The translations under genes and the position numbers were made by a program. Below the pieces are notes generated by a model, which saw nothing but the letters and a program-made list of their open reading frames with translations, did not search any database and was not told the origin of the DNA. Shown piece after piece: positions 28,701 through 37,600 of a stretch of DNA of 64,000 bases (position 1 is the first letter of the stretch; every line of letters starts with the position of its first letter). Origin of the DNA: JAVBLD01 sp031553705. GTDB taxonomy: Bacteria; Bacteroidota; Bacteroidia; Bacteroidales; Marinifilaceae. Where the stretch lies: assembly GCA_031553705.1 (NCBI GenBank), contig JAVBLD010000003.1:62001-126000 (forward strand). The letters run 5' to 3'.

Positions 28701-29014
28701 ACTATTCCAATGCTCACGGTACTCCTTGGGTATATCGTTATAAAGGAATCGGAAAGCTGGTCGGAATGCCGGTGCCGGGTACAATGACCAGCGTATCATG
28801 GGAGACACTTCAGGATCCGTCACTGATATTCGGTATCCCTATCGTAGGTTATCGGTTGGCTGATGGTTCCTATTTAGAAAATAAACAGCTGGAACCAGAC
28901 GTACAGATTGCCAATACTCCGGAGATAGTTGTTACCGGAAAAGACGAGCAATTGGAAAAAGCGGTGCAGGTATTATTATCGGAGTTAGACACTCAGAAGG
29001 CAAAGAAAAAATAA
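25766..29014 (+). CDS. Secreted tricorn-type protease (beta-propellers, PDZ, S41)
   Basis: A 1082-residue protein with a signal peptide (MKMTNRLMLILLMVSGIYFPLRAN). Residues about 30-340 and 345-690 carry WD40/TolB-like propeller repeats (ISPDGKEIVFTYKG, WSPDGKWIAFTSDRNGN, FAPDNRTLAYASERGG). A C-terminal helical part follows with the LNVSHTGG motif (about 765-772), then a PDZ domain (about 780-850), then an S41 peptidase core (VIDTRFNGGG, GEANYSNAHGTPW). The Ser in YSNAHG is the presumed nucleophile. Archaeal tricorn trims proteasome products in the cytosol. A signal peptide indicates a periplasmic role here, probably degrading peptides. The gene is monocistronic. Confidence 0.9.
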   Translation: MKMTNRLMLILLMVSGIYFPLRANPLWIRYPAISPDGKEIVFTYKGDIYKISADGGQAQQLTTHPGYESCPMWSPDGKWIAFTSDRNGNFDIFMMASSGGVPRRITTHSGKEIPYTFTPDGKEIVFGAMIQDPSGSVLFPSGSMAELYAISVEGGRPRQLLATPAEQICFSKRGDSFLYQDKKGGENEWRKHHTSSITRNIRLYDLKSGKHTMLVGWAGEDRDPVFAPDQQHIYFLSERGGSMNVYQFPLAQPEKVEAVTSFKTHPVRFLTISDNGRLCFAYDGELYIKDENKKPLKVKVELIRDQDSPVEFITFASGATGAAVSPNGKQVALIIRGEVFVTSTDYPTTKQITATPEQEKWLSFAPDNRTLAYASERGGNWNIYTAKIARPEEVDFPHTTLIDEQPLFSDSQKERFAPQFSPDGTELAFVEDRTKLMVLNLKSKKIRQITDGKYHYRTDEGFTYCWSPDGKWFALEFIGNRHDPYSDIGIVSSSGEEEIINLTNSGYMNRNPRWVLDGNAILFSSERYGMRSHASWGSQDDVMVVFLNSDAYDKFRLSKEEYELLKEEEKLILKQKDTSKVEEKVKKADAKKEIVLELKGIEDRIVRLTPNSSGLGSAILNKEGDKLYYLAAFEGGYDLWERDLRSGSTKILYKLNDSGGYLEIDKEGKELFLLGRNIQKISLTGNKQSPVGYRAEMKLDRAAERAYMFDRVRRQVDKRFYVKDLHGVDWKMMTGAYEKFLPDIDNNYDFADLLSELLGELNVSHTGGRFSPRLDGDETAELGLLFRWNDKGDGLLIDEILEKGPFDEARSKVRAGHIIEKIDGVEIRRNVDYYPLLNKKSGKKVLLSVHDPATKERWEEVVKPIGRNQLQGLLYQRWVKQRAADVEHLSNGRLGYVHISSMDDASFRSVYSDILGKYNHCDGIVIDTRFNGGGRLHEDIEVLFSGEKYFTQVIRDQEACDMPSRRWNKASVMLIGEANYSNAHGTPWVYRYKGIGKLVGMPVPGTMTSVSWETLQDPSLIFGIPIVGYRLADGSYLENKQLEPDVQIANTPEIVVTGKDEQLEKAVQVLLSELDTQKAKKK

Positions 29015-29029
29015 TTACGGAATTCGATA

Positions 29030-29140
29030 ATGGAAGGGGTACTATTATTTGTAATCCTCTTTATGATATCGGCATTCGTAAGAGTCCAACAATCACCGGT
29101 TTATTCGGGAACTGTTCTGGATAGTCCGGCAAAGGTATGA
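29030..29140 (+). pseudogene. Possible 36-codon remnant of a secreted protein gene
   Basis: An ATG at 29030 opens a short frame with a hydrophobic N-terminus (MEGVLLFVILFMISAF) followed by VYSGTVLDSPAKV and a stop at 29140. The signal-like stretch plus a YxGxVxD phrase resembles the start of proteins with a carboxypeptidase-regulatory domain, such as TonB receptors. It could be a decayed gene start or pure chance. No continuation is seen in other frames before glmS ends at 29198. Confidence 0.2.
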
Positions 29141-29197
29141 AAAATGCACAACTTACCCAATGATTAGTTACCAACGGATTGGTTGTAAATAGAGTGG

Positions 29198-31042
29198 TTA
29201 CTCTACCGTCACCGACTTCGCCAGGTTACGGGGTTGGTCAACATCCCGGTTTTTGTTCACGGCGATATAATAGGCAAATAGCTGCAGTGGTACCGATGCC
29301 AGGATCGGGGCAAGGCATTCGGTAGTGGCGGGAATCGATATACAGTAGTCGGCGATGCTGCATACCGTCGTATCTCCTTCGGTTACGATTGCTATGACAC
29401 GTCCTTTGCGGGCTTTGATTTCCTGGATGTTGCTGACTGTTTTTTCGTAAATATTGTCCGATGTAGCGATAACAATGGTAGGCATTTCATTGTCAATCAA
29501 AGCAATCGGTCCGTGTTTCATTTCTGCTGCCGGATATCCTTCGGCATGGATGTATGAGATTTCCTTGAGTTTCAGGGCGCCTTCAAGGGCGGCCGGATAG
29601 TTGTATCCCCGTCCGAGATAGATGAAATTATGGGCGTAGGTAAATATCTTGGAGAGGTCTTTGATCTTTTCGTCGAGTTTAAGCACTTCTTCTATCAATG
29701 AAGGGAGGTTTTGCAGGTCCGCCACGATCTTCCGGAAATACTCCTCTTCGATGGTCTTTTTCTCATGAGCAAGGGTGAGGGCAAGCATCGCCAGGACAGT
29801 TACCTGTCCGGTGAAAGCTTTTGTTGAAGCCACTCCGATTTCGGGACCCACATGGATATATGCTCCGGAGTGTGTAGCGCGTGCGATGGAGGAACCCACA
29901 ACGTTGCATATCCCAAAAATAAAAGCTCCTTTTGACTTGGCAAGCTCCAAAGCTGCGAGAGTGTCGGCTGTTTCGCCCGATTGCGATACGGCGATCAGGA
30001 TGTCGTTGCTGTCGATCACCGGGTTGCGGTATCTGAATTCGGAGGCATATTCCACCTCTACCGGAATACGGCACAGATCTTCGATCAGGTGTTCACCGAT
30101 CAGTGCGGCATGCCACGATGTCCCGCATGCCACGATGATAATGCGCCGGGCATTCAGAAAGCGTTCTTTATTATCGATGACCCCCGAGAGCACAACACTG
30201 GTACCACCGACGTTAATACGTCCGCGGATGCAGCTTTCGATCGTCCGGGGTTGTTCATAGATCTCTTTTAGCATAAAATGGGGAAAGCCGCCCTTTTCCA
30301 ACTGACTGATGCTTAATGTCAGCTGCTTGATGTCAAGAGTACTTTCCACGTTGTTTAGATTTACCACTTTAAGCGGTTTATGGCGGTTGATAATGGCAAC
30401 TTCACCATCCTCAAGGTAGACCACCCGGTCCGTATATTCGACAATCGGCGTGGCATCCGACGCAAGAAAGTATTCATCTTTACCGAGTCCGACAACAAGC
30501 GGGCTACTTTTGCGGGCAGCAATGATTTCGTCCTTATTATTTTTCTCAATAACAGCTATCGCATAGGCGCCGACCACTTCCTGCAAGGCGAGCTGTACAG
30601 CTTCGACAAGGCTGCAGTTGTTTATGTGCCTGATATACTCGATAAGCTGGATCATCACCTCCGTATCGGTATTGCTTCGAAAAGTGTAGCCGTTTTCGAT
30701 CAACGCCTCTTTTAAAACGGTATAGTTTTCAATGATGCCGTTGTGTATCAGGGCAAGCGTTTCTGTTTCGGAGTAGTGAGGGTGTGCATTCGCATTATTC
30801 GGTTCGCCGTGCGTTGCCCATCGCGTGTGGGCAATACCGATGTTGCCGCTGACATCCTTGCTGCCCGCAAAGCTTTCCAGATCATCCACTTTACCTTTGC
30901 ACTTGTATACATTCAGCGCTCCGTTTGTGTTAACTAAAGCAACTCCGGCACTGTCATAACCTCTGTATTCCAGCCTGTGAATCCCTTTAATAAGAATCGG
31001 ATAAGCATCCTGCCAACCGATATAACCGACAATTCCGCACAT
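29198..31042 (-). CDS. glmS: Glutamine--fructose-6-phosphate aminotransferase (isomerizing)
   Basis: A 614-residue enzyme making glucosamine-6-phosphate for peptidoglycan and lipopolysaccharide. The N-terminal class II amidotransferase domain starts MCGIVGYIG, with Cys2 as the nucleophile after Met removal, and contains HTRWATHG and RSNTDTEV. Two SIS domains follow: IIIVACGTSWHAALIG and the SQSGETADTL sugar-phosphate loop, then FIYLGRGYNYPAALEGALKLKE. The C-terminus is the conserved DQPRNLAKSVTVE. Length is standard. It is a single minus-strand gene. Upstream, TATTTTTG on the minus strand (31064-31071) is a -7 candidate. No glmS ribozyme is apparent in the short leader. Confidence 0.98.
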   Translation of the reverse strand: MCGIVGYIGWQDAYPILIKGIHRLEYRGYDSAGVALVNTNGALNVYKCKGKVDDLESFAGSKDVSGNIGIAHTRWATHGEPNNANAHPHYSETETLALIHNGIIENYTVLKEALIENGYTFRSNTDTEVMIQLIEYIRHINNCSLVEAVQLALQEVVGAYAIAVIEKNNKDEIIAARKSSPLVVGLGKDEYFLASDATPIVEYTDRVVYLEDGEVAIINRHKPLKVVNLNNVESTLDIKQLTLSISQLEKGGFPHFMLKEIYEQPRTIESCIRGRINVGGTSVVLSGVIDNKERFLNARRIIIVACGTSWHAALIGEHLIEDLCRIPVEVEYASEFRYRNPVIDSNDILIAVSQSGETADTLAALELAKSKGAFIFGICNVVGSSIARATHSGAYIHVGPEIGVASTKAFTGQVTVLAMLALTLAHEKKTIEEEYFRKIVADLQNLPSLIEEVLKLDEKIKDLSKIFTYAHNFIYLGRGYNYPAALEGALKLKEISYIHAEGYPAAEMKHGPIALIDNEMPTIVIATSDNIYEKTVSNIQEIKARKGRVIAIVTEGDTTVCSIADYCISIPATTECLAPILASVPLQLFAYYIAVNKNRDVDQPRNLAKSVTVE

Positions 31043-31251
31043 AGTCTAGAAATTTATAAATAACAAAAATATGTTTTTTCCTCTAAAGTCGTTTTTGTAT
31101 TATAGATTTTTAGGTAAAATCTACTAAAACCTCAATATATTGATGCCGGATCTATTTCATTGTGTGTTTGGTTGTCTCCCCCTCACGATTGTTTCAGTGG
31201 ATAAACATTTGATTTTAAAGTGTTTTATGTTGTTGTTGATCTGAAAAAACG

Positions 31252-31300
31252 AATGGAGGCAAGGAAAAATTAAGAGAATTGCCTCCATTTGTTTTTTAAT
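31252..31300 (+). terminator. Orphan rho-independent terminator
   Basis: AATGGAGGCAA (31252-31262) and TTGCCTCCATT (31279-31289) form a perfect 11-bp stem with a 16-base loop, followed by TGTTTTTTAATTTT. Confidence 0.85.
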
Positions 31301-31347
31301 TTTCTTTTCGAACAAGAAAGATCGAGTAATTATTTTGATCTAATATA

Positions 31348-31378
31348 TTGATTTGTTTAAAAATATTTCATATTTTTG
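31348..31378 (+). promoter_or_regulatory. Promoter of the TonB-domain gene
   Basis: TTGA (31348-31351), a 19-base spacer and TATTTTTG (31371-31378). It supports translation from the ATG at 31425. Confidence 0.72.
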
Positions 31379-31424
31379 GAAAAATTTATGCAAATAAAAA
31401 TTGAAGCTAAATAAATATAAAGAG

Positions 31425-32348
31425 ATGAAGCGGTTTATATTCTATAACATGTACCGGTTGATACTTTCTTTATCCTGTAAAAGTAACTGGAAATGGATCA
31501 GCCATTATAAAGTGATAGTCGGAGTTGCTTTTATCGCTTGTACGAGTAATGCTTGCCGGGAAAGTAATGCGCAGCAAATGTCACAAAAAAGTACCTATCT
31601 TCCGGAAAATGCTTCTAAGAAAAAGGATGTTATCTATCGACAGACGGAGAGAATCGCGAGCACAAATAGAATAGATATAATACAGAATGAAAATACGATG
31701 GTTGAGGAGGCTCCTAGCTTTCATGGAGATATTAAAAAATATATCAAAGAACATCTTCGGTATCCCCAGGAAGCGATCAATAGTAACATTTGGGGGAGAG
31801 TGCTTGTGCAATTTATAATAGAAAAAAACGGACAAGTTAACGAAGTTGAGGTCTTCTGCTCAGCTCATCCTCTACTGGGTAAGGAAGCTGTAAGAATGGT
31901 GAAAGAGATGCCGCCATGGCAACCCGAAAGACAACAAGGTGAAGCGGTAAGGGTGAGGTATACGCTTCCGGTGTTTTTTTCCAAAGAGACATTAGATAGC
32001 TTGCGAAGAGATATAAAAACAAACGGGGATGAAGTATTTGGTTATGTGATGGTGGAGCAGGCTCCGGAATTTAATGGAAATTTGAAAAAATATATTTCGG
32101 AAAATTTGAAATATCCGCCGGAAGTAAAAAACGAAAAAATTGAAGGGAGAGTGATCGTTCAATTTTTGATTGATTCTTTAGGTAAAATCAAAAACGTGAA
32201 AGTGTTACGTCCATTACATCCTCTTTTGGATGCGGAAGCTATACGGATTGTAAAGGAGATGCCGGATTGGGCACCCGGGCAGATGAGAAACAAAAAAGTG
32301 AATATTTTTTTTACACTACCAATCGTTTTTAATCTGGATAATAAATGA
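31425..32348 (+). CDS. Envelope protein with two tandem TonB C-terminal domains
   Basis: A 307-residue protein from the ATG at 31425. A hydrophobic stretch near residues 28-45 (VIVGVAFIACTSNAC) may be a membrane anchor or a lipoprotein-type signal. Two TonB C-terminal domains follow, at about residues 95-195 and 210-305. Each has the pattern APxFxGxxxKYIxExLxYPxE, GRVxVQFxIxxxGxxxxVxV, HPLLxxEAxRxVKEMPxWxPG. There is no proline-rich periplasmic spacer. Classical TonB has one such domain and transfers proton-motive force to outer-membrane receptors. The duplication suggests either divalent receptor contact or a non-canonical role. It is close to the SusC receptor locus, but no ExbB/ExbD gene is present. 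Confidence 0.85.
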   Translation: MKRFIFYNMYRLILSLSCKSNWKWISHYKVIVGVAFIACTSNACRESNAQQMSQKSTYLPENASKKKDVIYRQTERIASTNRIDIIQNENTMVEEAPSFHGDIKKYIKEHLRYPQEAINSNIWGRVLVQFIIEKNGQVNEVEVFCSAHPLLGKEAVRMVKEMPPWQPERQQGEAVRVRYTLPVFFSKETLDSLRRDIKTNGDEVFGYVMVEQAPEFNGNLKKYISENLKYPPEVKNEKIEGRVIVQFLIDSLGKIKNVKVLRPLHPLLDAEAIRIVKEMPDWAPGQMRNKKVNIFFTLPIVFNLDNK

Positions 32349-32701
32349 TATGTTTGTTCTGTCAATAAGTCTCTTGCTTTATGAAAAAAGAGTATTTATC
32401 CCATGCAATGGCGAACCGACTATCAGTGAGTGATTTATAGAGTTGATACTCATGCAAAATAAATGGCTTAAGGTGACAGTTATTACGAATGGTAATAGTA
32501 ATCCTGCTGTTTCTTGGTTTCTGCCGTTTGAAATCGGATTTGAAGAATGTTTTTTATGGTTTCGTCGGTGTTGTTTTCTTTCTAATTAACAAGGATATAT
32601 TACTTATGTTCTGTCAGGTCTGAAATAAAATTATAAGATAAAAATTCTGATTTTACGTTCAGAATTGGTACTTTTGTAGTTTGGTTGGTAACGAATTTAA
32701 A
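32349..32701 (+). other. Intergenic region before the ECF sigma factor gene
   Basis: 353 bases. A 45-codon frame (32452-32589, starting MQNKWLKVTV) is open but has no recognisable features, and I do not accept it as a gene. The sigma-gene promoter is at 32646-32676. Nothing else stands out. Confidence 0.5.
32646..32676 (+). promoter_or_regulatory. Promoter of the ECF sigma factor gene
   Basis: TCTG (32646-32649), a 19-base spacer and TACTTTTG (32669-32676). Transcription near 32683 excludes the TTG at 32681 as the start codon and favours the ATG at 32702. Confidence 0.68.
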
Positions 32702-33322
32702 ATGCATATTAGGAAGGAAAATAAATTGCCTACGGAAAAGGATAAAAAGATTTGCACACTGTTTGATGCTGCGGATCAAAAGGGGATGGAATTGCTATTT
32801 GATTCCTACTATCGCTTGCTGGTTAACTGGGCAAATACTTTTTTAAATGATATACAAAAATCGGAGGATCTGGTTCAAGAGCTGTTTGTTGATATATGGG
32901 AAAATAAGATCTATCGTAAATTCAAACCGGAAACTCTTTCGTCATTTCTTCGTTTGCTTGTTCGTAACCGGAGTCTAAATAAGAAAAAGGCTCAACGGGA
33001 TCTGATTTACTATTTTACGGAATTGGAGCAGGTCGAAATAGCATGGGATGATTACAATGACAGGTACGAAATCATATTATCTGCTATTCATAAAGAGATT
33101 GCCTTATTGCCTCCCCGCTCCCGGAATGTTATTAAAGAGATATTTATCGGAGGACTAAAATATCGGGAAGTAGCCGAAAAATTCAATATATCCGTTTCGA
33201 CAGTAAAGTCGTTGGTTACAAGTGCTATGGCTAGATTGCGCGAACGCCTCGGGGACCAATCGATACATATTTTCTGGTTTTGGGCTGCAGTTAGAGGGCA
33301 TAAAAGAAGATTCAGACTATAG
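32702..33322 (+). CDS. ECF-type RNA polymerase sigma factor (FecI-like)
   Basis: A 206-residue sigma-70-family factor. Region 2 is visible around residues 28-95 (LVNWANTFLNDIQKSEDLVQELFVDIWENK), and region 4 with a helix-turn-helix around 135-190 (IALLPPRSRNVIKEIF, GLKYREVAEKFNISVSTVKSLVTSAM). It is directly followed by a FecR-type anti-sigma gene and then SusC/SusD, the standard cell-surface-signalling order in Bacteroidales. The receptor's N-terminal STN domain signals through FecR to release the sigma factor. Confidence 0.94.
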   Translation: MHIRKENKLPTEKDKKICTLFDAADQKGMELLFDSYYRLLVNWANTFLNDIQKSEDLVQELFVDIWENKIYRKFKPETLSSFLRLLVRNRSLNKKKAQRDLIYYFTELEQVEIAWDDYNDRYEIILSAIHKEIALLPPRSRNVIKEIFIGGLKYREVAEKFNISVSTVKSLVTSAMARLRERLGDQSIHIFWFWAAVRGHKRRFRL

Positions 33323-33427
33323 GGTATATATTTCCTTTATAAATATTTTTATATGTTAAATAAAGTCAAAAAACTAGACCTTTTTTCTTTTTTTTTGTTC
33401 TATAGTAAAAGATAGACGTTTGAGGGT

Positions 33428-34603
33428 ATGACGTACAAAAAAATGGATAAGGAAATAGAGGATCTTTTAATCTCAATGTTGGGTGACGGATTGAGTGAGG
33501 AGGAGAAATGTAAGTTAAACCGATGGTTGGAACAGGACTCGAAAAACCGGCTGGCTTATCAGGATTTTGTCAGTCGTTTTTTACAGTTGCGGTGGGTGCA
33601 GGAGAATGAGTTGATAGACGATTTAAAGGCAAGAGAGATTATTTTCGGTGCTATAAACAGGAAAAAGAACCGGCGGTTTTTGTGTTATTCTGTTGCCGCT
33701 TCTGTTGCTGCTTTGGTTCTGACCACAGCTTTATTCTTTTTGATTCATAAGGAACAGCCTGTAAGGTACGTTTCGGTCGAGCCCGTTCTTGTTCGTCCTC
33801 AAGCCAAGCTCTTTCTTTCGTCAGGAGACAGTATCAATTTATCCACCCATAGCGTTTCCATTAAAGAAGAAAACGGGGCTACTCTTCAGGTAAGCGGAGA
33901 AGATGGTATTACATATCGTTCCGATACGGCTGACTTGAAAGATAAAGCTATATACAATAAGATCGTCGTACCTCGCGGAGGAGAATATGTTATTACCCTG
34001 AATGATGGCACCAAAGTATGGTTGAACGCGGAGTCGGAATTAGAATTTCCGGTAAAATTCTCAGGCCCGGTGCGGGAAATTTCTTTAAAAGGAGAGGCTT
34101 ATTTCAGAGTAAAAAAGGATGCGGACCATCCGTTTAAAGTGCGTTCGGATCGCTATTCCGTGCAGGTATATGGAACAGAATTTAACCTGAACGCTTACGA
34201 TTCGGAACGGGTGGAGCTTGTGCTTGTCGAAGGATCGGTCGGATTTCGTCCGAACCTGGCAGGAAAGGAGTTTAAAATGACTCCTAAGCAGTGTGCTGTC
34301 ACAAATGTAAATACGGGGAAAGTTGAGGTCAAAAATCTAAAGGACGTAGATTTATACTCCTATGTTGCCTGGATAAGCAAAGATATGGTGTTTATGAACG
34401 AATCGCTGGAATCGATTATGAAGAAGGTTGCCCGGTGGTATGACATAGATGTTGTTTTCCAGCATGAGAATGCCAAGTATACACGTTTTGATGCGAATGT
34501 TCCTAAATATGCGGAAATAAAAGAGTTTCTTTATTTCTTGGAAAGAACGTCAAGCGTAAGATTTGAAATCGACGGTAAGACCGTGATGGTCAGTTTACAA
34601 TAG
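33428..34603 (+). CDS. FecR-family anti-sigma factor
   Basis: A 391-residue inner-membrane regulator. The cytoplasmic N-terminal part (about 1-75; LGDGLSEEEKCKLNRWLEQDSKN) binds the sigma factor. One membrane helix lies near residues 83-103 (SVAASVAALVLTTALFFLI). The periplasmic FecR domain (about 180-285) contains VPRGGEYVITLNDGTKVWLNAESEL and FKVRSDRYSVQVYGTEFNL. A C-terminal DUF4974-like domain (about 320-390) includes LESIMKKVARWYDIDV. It pairs with the sigma factor upstream and the STN-bearing SusC downstream. A small hairpin (34611-34631) follows the stop. Confidence 0.93.
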   Translation: MTYKKMDKEIEDLLISMLGDGLSEEEKCKLNRWLEQDSKNRLAYQDFVSRFLQLRWVQENELIDDLKAREIIFGAINRKKNRRFLCYSVAASVAALVLTTALFFLIHKEQPVRYVSVEPVLVRPQAKLFLSSGDSINLSTHSVSIKEENGATLQVSGEDGITYRSDTADLKDKAIYNKIVVPRGGEYVITLNDGTKVWLNAESELEFPVKFSGPVREISLKGEAYFRVKKDADHPFKVRSDRYSVQVYGTEFNLNAYDSERVELVLVEGSVGFRPNLAGKEFKMTPKQCAVTNVNTGKVEVKNLKDVDLYSYVAWISKDMVFMNESLESIMKKVARWYDIDVVFQHENAKYTRFDANVPKYAEIKEFLYFLERTSSVRFEIDGKTVMVSLQ

Positions 34604-34610
34604 AAAATGA

Positions 34611-34631
34611 CGGAAAGCTTGCACCTTTCCG
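34611..34631 (+). other. Small hairpin in the FecR-SusC spacer
   Basis: CGGAAAG (34611-34617) and CTTTCCG (34625-34631) form a 7-bp stem with a 7-base loop and no T tract. It may tune transcript levels between the regulatory genes and the SusC/SusD pair. Confidence 0.4.
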
Positions 34632-34699
34632 CCACTTAAGTCAACGATAGATACATGGGGATGTACTATCATTTATTTAATTTAACTCTTTACAAATGT

Positions 34700-37600
34700 A
34701 TGAAAAAAAAGCGAAATGTGTGTCCTTTTATGCTGAAGCATATAAAAAAAGGATGGATGATTATGAGATTATGTGTCGTCTTTGTCGTTTTGTTTGTGTT
34801 TTCAGGCTATGCTGAAAGTTCGGCTCAAAATCAGCTGATTACGCTAAATTTAAGAAATGTAAGTTTTTTCGAACTGTTTAATGAGATTCATAAACAGACA
34901 GGGCTTCGTTTTGTTTACAATACCGACCAGTTGAATAAGTTGTCGGCTGTAGACGTGCGGGTCGAAAACAAAAAAGTGAGCGAAGTGCTGAAAGATTTGT
35001 TTGCAAAAACACCGTTTACGTATGTCTGTGAGGATGATGTAATTATGTTGATGCCCAATCCTCAGCAGCAGAAAGAAATACAGCTTGAGGGGAGAGTTGT
35101 AGACGAGCAAAAAATCCCGCTTCCCGGAGTAAACGTGAGGGTTAAGGGGGTGCTGCATGGAGCGATCACCGATAAAGATGGAAACTATCGGATAACCCTG
35201 CCGGCAACCGAAGGAATTGTCCTGATTTTTTCTTTTATGGGGATGGAAACGGTAGAGATAAAATATGCCGGTAAAAACGTTATTAATGTGGTGATGAAAG
35301 AGGCTGTCACCCTTTTAGATGAGGTGGTGGTAAGTACCGGTTATCAGAAAATCGAACAGCGTCACCTGACTAGTGCGGTGACTCACGTTAAGATGGAGGA
35401 TATTATGGTTCCGGGGATTAACACGATCGACAAAATGTTGGAGAGCCATGTGCCGGGTCTGATTTATATGCAGAATTCGGGACAGGTCGGAGCGACGCCC
35501 CGGCTGAGAATCCGCGGGACATCCACGATTCTAGGAACTCAGGAACCGTTATGGGTGCTTGACGGTATTGTGTTGACCGATCCGGTGAATGTCGATCCGA
35601 ATCAGATCAACGACCTTGATTTTGTAAATCTGTTGGGAAATGCCATTTCGGGATTGAATCCGAATGACATCGAGGCGATTGATGTTCTGAAAGATGCTTC
35701 TGCAACAGCGTTATACGGAACAAGGGCTGCCAACGGAGTGATTGTGATTACCACAAAACAGGGAAAACAAGGTGCTCCACGAGTCTCTTATAGTTTTACT
35801 GGGACTTTGTCTCCGCGTTCTCGTTATACTGACCGGTCTGTATATGTGATGAATTCCCGGGAGAGAATCGATTATTCCCGGGAGATTATAGAGAGAGGGT
35901 TATATTATCCGGGAATAAAAGAGTGGGTCGGATATGAAAGTGCTTTATTTGATTATTGGAATAAGGTGATCGATTTTCCGACGTTTAAAAATCAAATAGA
36001 CCAGTATGAAACGTCAAATACCGACTGGTTTGATATTATATGCAGGGATGCTTTTTCGCATAACCATACGGTTAGTCTTTCCGGAGGGTCTCCTAATGTG
36101 AAATATTATGCATCTATCGGTTATGCACAAGAAAACGGGGTATTACAGAAAGAGCAGATGGATCGTTATAACGCTATGGTCAGATTAACGATAAATGATA
36201 AAAAGTTTACCGGAAATTTCTCGTTAATCGCTAATATAAATGAAAAGGATTATACTCCAACCGAATTAGGAATCATGGATTATGCCTATAATACCAGCCG
36301 GGCAGTGCCGCTTTATAATGCGGACGGTTCGTTGTGGTTCTACTATGTTACGAAAAATAATATACGGGTACCGTTCAATATTATACATGATCGGGATAAC
36401 AGCGATAATCTCATAAAAGGGTCTTCGTTTATGTTTACTTCTATGTTGGGATACCGCTTTTTGGAGTGCCTGAAATTTGATGTGACCTTATCTTATAATG
36501 TTGCGAATACCGATAATACCGTCTATTTGGGAGAGGCTACCTCATTCGCCGAGTCGCTACGGGCCGTGGATGATGCCACTTCGACGATGCCTTTTGGAGC
36601 ACAATTGACTAGAACGAATACCACGAACAACTCCTATACGGTTCGCGGACAGTTGAACTTTAATAAATTTCTCGATAGCCAGAATAAGCATTTAGTGGCA
36701 GTTGCAGCCGGAGCAGAGCTTACATCAACTCACTATACCGGTATGAAACAAATTCATAGGTGTTATCTGCCTGACCGGGGAATGTCGATTTCAAAAGTAA
36801 GTATATCACAATATCCGGCTTTTGGGAGTTGGTTGGCCACCGATCCTAATGCCCGGGGTATATTAACAGATCAGTTGACGAATAAAGTGGGGACGTATGC
36901 TACGGTTTCCTATACCTATGATAACCGGTATACGCTCAATGCCAATATGCGAGTCGATGCTTCGAATAAATTCGGTAGTCAGTCAAATAAGAGAATGTTG
37001 CCGATCTGGTCGACTTCCGCTCGGTGGAATATGAAAGGGGATATATTTAAGCATATAAAATGGGTGGACGATGTGTCTCTCCGTGCTTCTTTCGGGTACC
37101 AGGGGAATATGCCGGATAATGAAACGCCGGAACTGATTATCAGAAAAGGGGAGATGAATTCATTTTTTGGAGAGTATGAGTCGCATGTGCACGCATTTCC
37201 CAATCCAGATCTGCGGTGGGAGAAGGTGGCATCGTTTAATTCAGGTCTTGATGTAGCATTGTTCCGTAACAAGGTGAGAGGAAGCGTATCTTACTATTAC
37301 AAAAGGACTACAAACGCTTTCCTTAAAAAGCAGGTCTCTGTAATAAACGGAGTGACAACGTATGTCGTGAATGAAGGAACGGTTGAAAATCAAGGATTTG
37401 AGCTGAGTTTGAATATTACTCCCGTTGGCGCTTTCAGTGGGGGAGGAGAAGGATTCAGATGGTCATGCGATCCTCAGATCGGACAGGTATTGAACAGATT
37501 GATCGATAAGACTATGCATAACAAGACACAGCAGACATTGCATGATGAGTATACTTATGATGATTTCTTGACCGGTAAAGCGCAGGTGGTAGGAATGCCA

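Larger units (their letters stand above)
31043..31400 (+). other. Divergent intergenic region with an orphan terminator
   Basis: This 358-base gap lies between glmS (minus) and the TonB-domain gene (plus). It carries the glmS -7 candidate, a perfect hairpin with a T-rich tail on the plus strand (31252-31300), and the promoter at 31348-31378. No protein gene precedes the hairpin on the plus strand, so a small RNA from about 31100-31300 is possible. Confidence 0.55.

Noticed and set aside
32452..32589. 45-codon frame before the ECF sigma factor gene
   Set aside because: No signal, motif or ribosome-binding context, and it ends just before the sigma promoter. Short frames of this size arise by chance in AT-rich gaps.
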